Positions 1 through 7,935 of a stretch of DNA of 7,935 nucleotides are shown in pieces. Each line of letters opens with the position of its first letter. The first letter of the stretch is position 1. Source of the DNA: an uncultured Alphaproteobacteria bacterium (GTDB lineage Bacteria; Pseudomonadota; Alphaproteobacteria; CAAHEQ01; UBA3637); assembly GCA_947629595.1 (NCBI GenBank), contig CANREI010000057.1, positions 1 through 7,935 on the forward strand, read 5' to 3'. Under the pieces are notes generated by a model, which ran no database searches, was not told where the DNA came from, and saw only the letters and a list, made by a program, of their open reading frames with translations. Both the position numbers and the translations under genes were made by a program.

Positions 1-9
1 TGATTTGTT

Positions 10-1170
<1,161 letters not shown>

Positions 1171-1307
1171 TTATTGACCTCATTTAAAATTAAATATAAA
1201 ATTTTTATTTTAAAAACGAAAATAGCCTGAAAAAGATGATTGATGTTTGTATTTAACAGCGACAAAAACACAAGCTTCTTAAATTGATTGAAAACTTATA
1301 AAAATTT
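1171..1307. other. Intergenic gap between the two acyltransferase genes
   Basis: This 137-nt AT-rich gap is the longest between genes in the window. It contains the ribosome-binding site of copy A (GAGG, complement of 1175-1180). I see no convincing sigma-70 promoter pair and no GC-rich terminator hairpin. In one alternative exit frame of the copy B repeat, translation would run through about 23 extra codons into this gap before a TAA near 1254-1256. Confidence 0.6.
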
Positions 1308-2453
<1,146 letters not shown>

Positions 2454-2480
2454 TTTCTATTCCATTCAACTGTTTTTAAT

Positions 2481-3551
2481 TTATTTTGTTTCGTTTTTAA
2501 CAGTTAAAACACATAAACCTAAAATATAATATTTTACTGTATTTTCCATAATTTTCTTTAAAAACAAGGGCAATCCGAGCAATTTTATTTTATATCCTTG
2601 ATCACTGGGCCTTTTCGGTAAACTTTGCATTATTTTTATAGCATTTTTATAATTATTTATTTCTTCTTTGAGTTTAGAAATTTCTTTATTTCTGACTTGT
2701 AATTTTTGATAAACATTAACAACCGTAAAATTATCGGGACGTGAAAAATCGCTTCCGCCCAAGGCCAACCATTTTAAATGCACGCGATACCATTCCGGAA
2801 ATGAGGCTATAATTTCAGTGTTATTCCATATTTTAGCAGGTGTTCCGAAATGAACGATTTTTGCGACACAACCTTCACTTCTATCAGTAAAACATTGATA
2901 ATCATCCAGCGGAAGAAGCTGATAATCAATGTGAAACTCTTGCAAAAGCAAATTAAATATTCCTTGATCAATATTTTTAAACCAAGCACAAACCTCAATT
3001 GCTTTATCATAACACCATTGACGCATTTCCTGATATCGTTTCATTTTATCGGAAACCATAAACACAGCCGAACAAACACCTTGTACATTCATTTCATATC
3101 CGGGAATCGGTTGCGTAAAATTATTTTGAACCGTCCAACTCCGATCTATCGTAATGGCAAAAGGTTTATAATTAACAATATCCGACGGATCATCTTGAAT
3201 TGAAATATCGGCATCCAACCAAACGGCATGATGATATTGATTCAACAGGTCAAATATTTCAAACTTTGCAAACTTTAAAAAACTAAAATGCTTGGCATAC
3301 GCTTCATTATTGAATTTCGGACAAAAACGCCGAATCTTTGCCTCAAACTGTCTCGGGCAACGATATTGTATTAAATGACAAATGCCGGTTTCTTCAAAAA
3401 TTTTTTTATCATTTTGAGACATTTCTTCATAAAAAATAGTCACGTCAAAGTCTTTTTGAGGCCTTTCTTTAATCAGTGACAACACTATATTTCCGGCAGC
3501 AAAAACATAGTCCGAAGTAACGGCAAGCATATAAGTCAGATTTTTTTTCAT
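2481..3551 (-). CDS. GT8-like glycosyltransferase with C-terminal coiled coil
   Basis: This 356-residue protein looks like a family 8 (GT-A fold, retaining) glycosyltransferase that adds a hexose or related sugar from a nucleotide-sugar donor. Seen: an N-terminal beta-strand start (TYMLAVTSDYV), the metal-binding DxD motif in WLDADI (D113, D115), NIDQGIFN at 193-200 as in GT8 proteins, and HFGTPAKIW at 234-242, which corresponds to the family's HxxGxxKPW motif. After about residue 280 there is a charged heptad-like helix (281-308), then KIKLLGLPLF (321-330) and a hydrophobic end, which may dock the enzyme to the membrane. The ATG at 3549-3551 is preceded by AAGGA, which lies inside the last codons of the upstream GT9 gene only 3 nt away, so the two are probably translationally coupled. 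The sugar and linkage are unknown. Confidence 0.82.
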   Translation of the reverse strand: MKKNLTYMLAVTSDYVFAAGNIVLSLIKERPQKDFDVTIFYEEMSQNDKKIFEETGICHLIQYRCPRQFEAKIRRFCPKFNNEAYAKHFSFLKFAKFEIFDLLNQYHHAVWLDADISIQDDPSDIVNYKPFAITIDRSWTVQNNFTQPIPGYEMNVQGVCSAVFMVSDKMKRYQEMRQWCYDKAIEVCAWFKNIDQGIFNLLLQEFHIDYQLLPLDDYQCFTDRSEGCVAKIVHFGTPAKIWNNTEIIASFPEWYRVHLKWLALGGSDFSRPDNFTVVNVYQKLQVRNKEISKLKEEINNYKNAIKIMQSLPKRPSDQGYKIKLLGLPLFLKKIMENTVKYYILGLCVLTVKNETK

Positions 3552-3554
3552 TGT

Positions 3555-5081
3555 TTATCCTTTCTTGATGGTTAAGTAATTAGAAAAATTTTTGAAAGAA
3601 AATTGTTCTTTCATCTCATTTGATAATGTTAAAGTATCAATAACAATTTGTTTATGTACATCAATTACCCTCAATAACTCATTAAAAGCAAAAGACTGCC
3701 AGGCGCTGTTTTCCTCCGGTTTCCAAAATATAACCGAAGCACTGTTATTTTGAAGCGGTAAATTATAGATATCACCATATTCACACCGCATACGCGTTCC
3801 GCGAATAAATGCTTTATCTTCCGGTGTTATTTTATTTTTAAGCAAAACAATTCGATTATGTGCAGCATATTTTTTAATCACATTTCTTTCAAAATTACCG
3901 ACAAAATATATTGTTTCATCATAAAATGAAGGCATATCAATCGATTGACAGAACCATTTATACGCATGGGTTGTATCAATATATTTTGTAACGGCTTTTA
4001 ATACCGTTTCGGGATAAATTCCCGCCATACACGGGGCAGGATTAATTCCCCTCAAACACTCTTTTTGCCAATCTTGAATAACCCACTCACAATAATGCGG
4101 ACATACATTATCTTTTAAATTAATATTCTGTTGATATCCCCAAAGAGTAACGGGAGTCGGCCCGAAAAGAACACAACTTTTTCCATGCAATATATGATTT
4201 AAATGAACCAACCCACCTTCAACATCAATATGAAGAAGAGCATTTTTCAATAAAATTTTAGTTTCTTCAATGCTTGTTTTTCCCAACAAATTGATATTTG
4301 CATTCACAACACCGTATTTATCACCGGCCCCGATTTGAACAATCGGTATATGCGGATATTTTTTTTGAAAAAGCGAGACAAATTTTTGATAATATTCTAA
4401 CGGCCATAGTTTCGGACAATTTTCACTTAACCTGTTATCAACACCTCTGTTAATTGTAATATATCCGTTTCTTTTTAACCCGTATCGGGAAAGAATTTTA
4501 AAACAGTCCGGTTGCAAGGGTAAATAAAGTTCGGCATATCTGTTAAATCCCGTTATTTCTTTCAAATCAACCTGTTCCCATCTGTTTTTACCGAGCAAAA
4601 GCGCATATTGCACATAAAGGTTATTATTATCATTATTTTTTCTTAAAATATTATTTCTTAAATCAAGTTGATACTTGCAAAATTCATATAAAACGGAAGA
4701 AGCTTTTTGAACACGCGCTTCATCAAACTTATCAATAATCCAAAACCGGTGATTGGTTAACATTAAGTCGTATTGATTTTTATCCGCTTGTCTGATATCC
4801 GGATAAACGGCATTTAAAAACGGACAATGACAAAATACTTTATAAGATTTTGCATAATAATCAATAACGGTATCATCGGGTAAAAATTTTCGCAAATTTT
4901 GTAAAAATGCCACATCAATCAGTGAATCACCCATTCCGCCACCGTTCCATACAGCAATTCTGAGCGGTTTTTTAACAGGCGATTTTTTTATACTGCTGAC
5001 AGTTTGATTTTCTTCCCAGTTATGATCAAAACGCAAAAAGGGAATACCCATAAATTTATAAATTTTTGTTTGAATTGTCAT
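3555..5081 (-). CDS. GT9-family glycosyltransferase (B) with methyltransferase-like C-terminal extension
   Basis: Residues 38 to about 365 form a GT9 (heptosyltransferase, GT-B fold) domain: GGGMGDSLID at 47-56, NRGVD at 211-215, LWPLEYY at 225-231, DVEGGLVH at 286-293 and VLFGPT at 304-309. GT9 enzymes usually transfer heptose from ADP-heptose to LPS or related glycans. At 508 residues it is about 140 longer than a typical GT9. The extra part (370-508) includes GDIYNLPL (436-443), a strand VIFWKP and ELLRVI (468-473), an order that recalls type-11 SAM methyltransferases; but the expected glycine-rich SAM loop is replaced by YFVGNFERN (392-400). It may therefore be non-catalytic. Four cysteines (C327, C331, C342, C351) are spaced exactly as in the neighbouring GT9. 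The ATG at 5079-5081 overlaps the upstream gene by 26 nt and has GAGG about eight bases before it. Confidence 0.82.
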   Translation of the reverse strand: MTIQTKIYKFMGIPFLRFDHNWEENQTVSSIKKSPVKKPLRIAVWNGGGMGDSLIDVAFLQNLRKFLPDDTVIDYYAKSYKVFCHCPFLNAVYPDIRQADKNQYDLMLTNHRFWIIDKFDEARVQKASSVLYEFCKYQLDLRNNILRKNNDNNNLYVQYALLLGKNRWEQVDLKEITGFNRYAELYLPLQPDCFKILSRYGLKRNGYITINRGVDNRLSENCPKLWPLEYYQKFVSLFQKKYPHIPIVQIGAGDKYGVVNANINLLGKTSIEETKILLKNALLHIDVEGGLVHLNHILHGKSCVLFGPTPVTLWGYQQNINLKDNVCPHYCEWVIQDWQKECLRGINPAPCMAGIYPETVLKAVTKYIDTTHAYKWFCQSIDMPSFYDETIYFVGNFERNVIKKYAAHNRIVLLKNKITPEDKAFIRGTRMRCEYGDIYNLPLQNNSASVIFWKPEENSAWQSFAFNELLRVIDVHKQIVIDTLTLSNEMKEQFSFKNFSNYLTIKKG

Positions 5082-6267
5082 CAGATATCCTCATATTTTT
5101 TTTAATTTTATCCATAACCGTTTTCGGCGTTATTTTTTGCATACACAAAGCTTCTCCGCCGGAACGAATACACCCTTCATCCCATTTTGCTCGAATATGC
5201 TCACACCAATGGGCGCAGACATTTTCTTTAATATTAATATTTTCCGAATAGCCATAAAATGCATCAGAGGTCGGTCCGAAAAGAACCACGGATTTACCGC
5301 CTTGTACCGCATGGCGAATATGAACCATACCACCCTCTCCGTCTATATGTAAAAAACTGTTTTTTAAAAGGCAGGCTATATCGGTTAAAGTGGTTTTGCC
5401 GACTAATGAAATATCCGTTCCTTTCATATCCGGGCATCTTTCTTTATTAACACCTAACTGAACAATTTTATATTTCGGAAAGTTACTTTTAAGCATTTTA
5501 ATTAAAGAATTATAATTTTCAAGCGGCCATTGTTTATTGGAAAAACTTGAATGACTTGTATCCACACCGCGATGCAGCGTGATGTATTTATTTTTTTGCA
5601 AACGATAATCCTGTAAAACAGAGCTTTCCGGCAATTTGGGGACAAATCCGAATTTTTCTTTTATATTTAAAAAATTATCAATATCGGCCTGGTTAAATCT
5701 CTTTTTATTTTGAATTAATGTAAAAATATTTAAAATACTGTCAAATTCACTGCGTCCGGTAAAGAAAACGGCATTTTGTTTTTTAAAATTTTCACAGAGT
5801 AAAACATATTTGCAGATAACAGAATATTTTTGAAGCTTCTTTTCGTTATATTTAAGAATTTCCGGAAAACGATTTAATTGAATATAAAGATCGTATGCCT
5901 CATCTTGTATGGAGAAATCCGTGTCTAAAAAAAACTGATTTACAAAATCGGCTTCTTGTAAAAATGTTTCACCGATATACGGGCGACAGTAAATATCAAT
6001 CAAAATATCTTTTGAACGAAATTTATTATATAAAGCATTCACATAATTACACCCGACAAGCTGATCTCCCATAGCGCCCTTTAATTGAACGGCAATTCTG
6101 AATTTGTCATCATGATTGTCTTTTATATTTTTAACTGATGATTGTTCTTTTTTATCAGAGATAACTCTTTGATACAAACAACACCGTCCGAATGAAATTT
6201 TGTTGATTTCTTTTGTATTTTCATATCTGAAACGAAAACCAAAAATATTAATTAATTTTGTACTCAT
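5056..6267 (-). CDS. GT9-family (heptosyltransferase-like) glycosyltransferase (A)
   Basis: This 403-residue protein belongs to glycosyltransferase family 9, the ADP-heptose:LPS heptosyltransferase family with a GT-B fold. Seen: KGAMGDQLVG at 63-72 in the N-terminal Rossmann domain, HRGVDTS at 232-238, QWPLENY at 246-252, the donor-site DGEGGMVH at 309-316 and VVLFGPT at 327-333. Cysteines 351, 355, 366 and 375 form a C-x3-C-x10-C-x8-C pattern. The N-terminal INIFGFRFRY (7-16) precedes the domain and recalls IYKFMGIPFLRF in the next gene. It starts at ATG 6265-6267 with a GGAG ribosome-binding site about eight bases upstream, 25 nt after ugd, and its last 26 nt overlap GT9 gene B. The two GT9 genes are diverged tandem relatives. 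Upstream gmhA makes a heptose substrate plausible, but GT9 members can use other sugars. Confidence 0.85.
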   Translation of the reverse strand: MSTKLINIFGFRFRYENTKEINKISFGRCCLYQRVISDKKEQSSVKNIKDNHDDKFRIAVQLKGAMGDQLVGCNYVNALYNKFRSKDILIDIYCRPYIGETFLQEADFVNQFFLDTDFSIQDEAYDLYIQLNRFPEILKYNEKKLQKYSVICKYVLLCENFKKQNAVFFTGRSEFDSILNIFTLIQNKKRFNQADIDNFLNIKEKFGFVPKLPESSVLQDYRLQKNKYITLHRGVDTSHSSFSNKQWPLENYNSLIKMLKSNFPKYKIVQLGVNKERCPDMKGTDISLVGKTTLTDIACLLKNSFLHIDGEGGMVHIRHAVQGGKSVVLFGPTSDAFYGYSENINIKENVCAHWCEHIRAKWDEGCIRSGGEALCMQKITPKTVMDKIKKNMRISDDNSNKNL

Positions 6268-6292
6268 TCTTTACACTCCGTTTTTTTATCCT

Positions 6293-7594
6293 TTATACTC
6301 TGCCGACAGATTGATATTTAAACCCTCTTTTTGTCAGCTTATCTTTGTTTAACATATTTCTGAAATCAATAATAATTTTATGATTCATCAGTTGCGACAG
6401 AACATCAAGATCCGCATTCGCAAATTCCGGCCATTCGGTTAGAATAACCAACACATCGGCTTCCTTGGCAGCACTGTACATATCATCGGCATAATCAATT
6501 TTATCACCTAACAGTTGACACGCCGTTCCCATTGCTTTCGGATCATAAGCCGTTATGTTCGCCTGATGCAGCAACAATTCGCCGATAATATCCATTGCCG
6601 GACTTTGACGACAATCATCCGTGCCGTTTTTAAAGGCCAAACCCCAAACACCGATTTTGGCATTCGGTATTTCTTTAACTTCATCTAATATCCGCTCGGC
6701 CATTTGCTTTTTGCGCTTTTTATTACCCGCAATGGTCGTTTCAATCAGCTCAATCGGCGTTCCGAGCATACGTCCCATAAAAGCCATTGCCATGGTATCT
6801 TTCGGGAAACAACTGCCGCCGAATCCGACACCTGCATTTAAAAACTTCGGCCCGATTCGCGAATCTAACCCCATTCCTTTGGCCACTTCCGATACATCCG
6901 CACCGGCTTTTTCGCAAAAATTCGCTATTTCGTTAATGTAATGTATTTTCATTGCCAAAAAAGCGTTAGATGCATATTTGATTGTTTCACTGGAACGGCG
7001 GGAAACAACCAACAGAGTTGTTTTTTCCTGAAAAGGTCGATACAGTTCTTTAATCACCTCGGTTGCTTTCTTCGAATTCGATCCCACAACAATGCGATCC
7101 GGATGAAAAAAGTCATGAACGGCAAAACCTTCCCGTAAAAATTCGGGCAGTGAAATCACATCAAAACGCGCCGTCGGATTCTTTGTTCGAATTATTTTTT
7201 CGATATTATCACCGGTTCCCACCGGCACCGTTGATTTTGTTGCCACAACCGTATAATCCGTTAAATATTCTGCCAATTCCGTTGCTGCCGCATAAATAAA
7301 ACTTAAATCGGCTTCGTGTGTCACGGGGTGCGGCGGTGTTCCGACGGCAATCAAAACAACATCAGCGCCCGATATTGCTTTTTTCATATTGGTTGTAAAA
7401 GTCAAACGCCCCGCAGCCATATTTTTTTGATACAGCTCTTCCAACCCTTCTTCATATAAAGTAACTTTCCCGTGCTTTAACGAATCAATTTTGTCTTTTA
7501 ATTTATCAACGCACACAACCGTATTACCCAGCTCTGCCAATCCGACACCCGTCGGCAATCCCACATATCCCGTTCCGATAATTCCGATTTTCAT
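6293..7594 (-). CDS. ugd: UDP-glucose 6-dehydrogenase
   Basis: This cytoplasmic enzyme oxidises UDP-glucose to UDP-glucuronate with two NAD+, supplying uronic acid (and sugars derived from it) for surface polysaccharide. The full length of 433 residues is normal for the family. Seen: the NAD-binding GIIGTGYVG at 4-12 with acidic D30 at the end of the second strand, VGTPP at 84-88, STVPVGT at 121-127, PEFLREG at 150-156, SETIKYASNAFLA at 202-214 (K206 as the conserved lysine), GVGFGGSCFPKD at 255-266 with catalytic cysteine C262, and FKNGTDDCRQSPA at 321-333. The GGSCFPKD form favours a UDP-glucose dehydrogenase over the UDP-ManNAc or UDP-GlcNAc dehydrogenases of the same superfamily. It starts at ATG 7592-7594 after a strong AAGGA site and follows gmhA by 20 nt. 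Its base composition is less AT-rich than that of the glycosyltransferase genes downstream. Confidence 0.95.
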   Translation of the reverse strand: MKIGIIGTGYVGLPTGVGLAELGNTVVCVDKLKDKIDSLKHGKVTLYEEGLEELYQKNMAAGRLTFTTNMKKAISGADVVLIAVGTPPHPVTHEADLSFIYAAATELAEYLTDYTVVATKSTVPVGTGDNIEKIIRTKNPTARFDVISLPEFLREGFAVHDFFHPDRIVVGSNSKKATEVIKELYRPFQEKTTLLVVSRRSSETIKYASNAFLAMKIHYINEIANFCEKAGADVSEVAKGMGLDSRIGPKFLNAGVGFGGSCFPKDTMAMAFMGRMLGTPIELIETTIAGNKKRKKQMAERILDEVKEIPNAKIGVWGLAFKNGTDDCRQSPAMDIIGELLLHQANITAYDPKAMGTACQLLGDKIDYADDMYSAAKEADVLVILTEWPEFANADLDVLSQLMNHKIIIDFRNMLNKDKLTKRGFKYQSVGRV

Positions 7595-7614
7595 ATTGCT
7601 TCCTTTCTTCTCTC

Positions 7615-7935
7615 TTATGCGCCGTAAAAAGATTGCTCAATGACATCACAAATTAAATGTCCGCAGGCTAAATGCATTTCTTGAATATGTGCCGAAGTTT
7701 GCGCCGGCACACATAACACATAATCGGCCGTCTCTTTCATTTTACCGCCGGTTTCGCCTGCAAAAGCAACGGTTGTAATGCCCATTTTTTGCGCTTGTTC
7801 AAAAGCAGCTAACACGTTTTTCGAATTTCCGCTTGTTGATAACCCGATTAAAACATCGCCTTTTTGTCCGACGCCTTCCAACTGCCGGGAAAAAACAACA
7901 TCATAGCCGTAATCATTGCCGATGGCCGTTAAGTT
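7615..7935 (-). CDS. gmhA: Sedoheptulose-7-phosphate isomerase, partial (5' end outside window)
   Basis: The open frame enters from the right edge and gives 106 residues, beginning NLTAIGNDYGYDVVFSRQ and ending IEQSFYGA. This is the C-terminal half of a SIS-domain protein of about 190 residues. GmhA turns sedoheptulose 7-phosphate into D-glycero-D-manno-heptose 7-phosphate, the first step towards ADP- or GDP-heptose. Seen: the NDYGY and FSRQ segment typical of GmhA, the phosphosugar-binding GLSTSGNSKNV, GETGGKMKETAD, and HIQEMHLACGH near the end, with the Gln and His positions used in the GmhA active site. DiaA and other SIS relatives are possible, but the pattern and the two GT9 genes in the same operon favour GmhA. 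The TTG at 7879-7881 is not the start, because the homology continues upstream of it. Confidence 0.9.
   Translation of the reverse strand, partial: NLTAIGNDYGYDVVFSRQLEGVGQKGDVLIGLSTSGNSKNVLAAFEQAQKMGITTVAFAGETGGKMKETADYVLCVPAQTSAHIQEMHLACGHLICDVIEQSFYGA

Noticed and set aside
2850..3203. 117-codon plus-strand frame
   Set aside because: It lies wholly inside the GT8-like gene, whose DxD and HFGTPAKIW motifs show that the minus strand is the coding one.
4621..4640. Short TTA/ATT-rich low-complexity stretch in GT9 gene B
   Set aside because: It encodes an Asn-rich loop, is imperfect and short, and is in-frame by triplets, so length changes would not shift the frame.
6621..6941. 106-codon plus-strand frame
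   Set aside because: It is a shadow of ugd, which has the complete set of family motifs on the minus strand.

Overview
The window is AT-rich and holds seven genes, all on the minus strand, so it is transcribed from right to left. The set (a GmhA-type sedoheptulose-7-phosphate isomerase, a UDP-glucose dehydrogenase, two GT9 heptosyltransferase-like proteins, a GT8-like glycosyltransferase and two membrane O-acyltransferases) is typical of a Gram-negative surface-polysaccharide locus (LPS, O-antigen or capsule). A low-GC, host-associated proteobacterium would fit, but the taxon cannot be fixed from this sequence alone.

Layout in transcription order: partial gmhA (runs off the right edge), 20-nt gap, ugd, 25-nt gap, GT9 gene A, 26-nt overlap, GT9 gene B (with a degenerate methyltransferase-like C-terminal extension), 3-nt gap, GT8-like gene, 27-nt gap, acyltransferase-3 gene B, 137-nt gap, acyltransferase-3 gene A (ends 9 nt from the left edge). 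The tight spacing suggests one operon. A plausible division of labour is: GmhA starts nucleotide-heptose synthesis, Ugd makes UDP-glucuronate, the three glycosyltransferases assemble a glycan, and the acyltransferases decorate it.

The most unusual feature is at the 3' ends of the two acyltransferase genes. Each carries a long perfect dinucleotide tract, (AG)22 and (AG)14 on the coding strand, read as an Arg-Glu repeat just before the stop codon. The tracts leave the repeat in different reading frames, so the two proteins end in different short tails. About 95 nt directly before each tract is nearly identical between the genes (85 of 95 by hand count), although the rest of the two proteins is far more diverged. 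This looks like a hypermutable C-terminal tail switch attached to a shared, possibly recombining, 3' module. It differs from the usual phase-variable design, where the repeat lies near the 5' end and turns the gene on or off.
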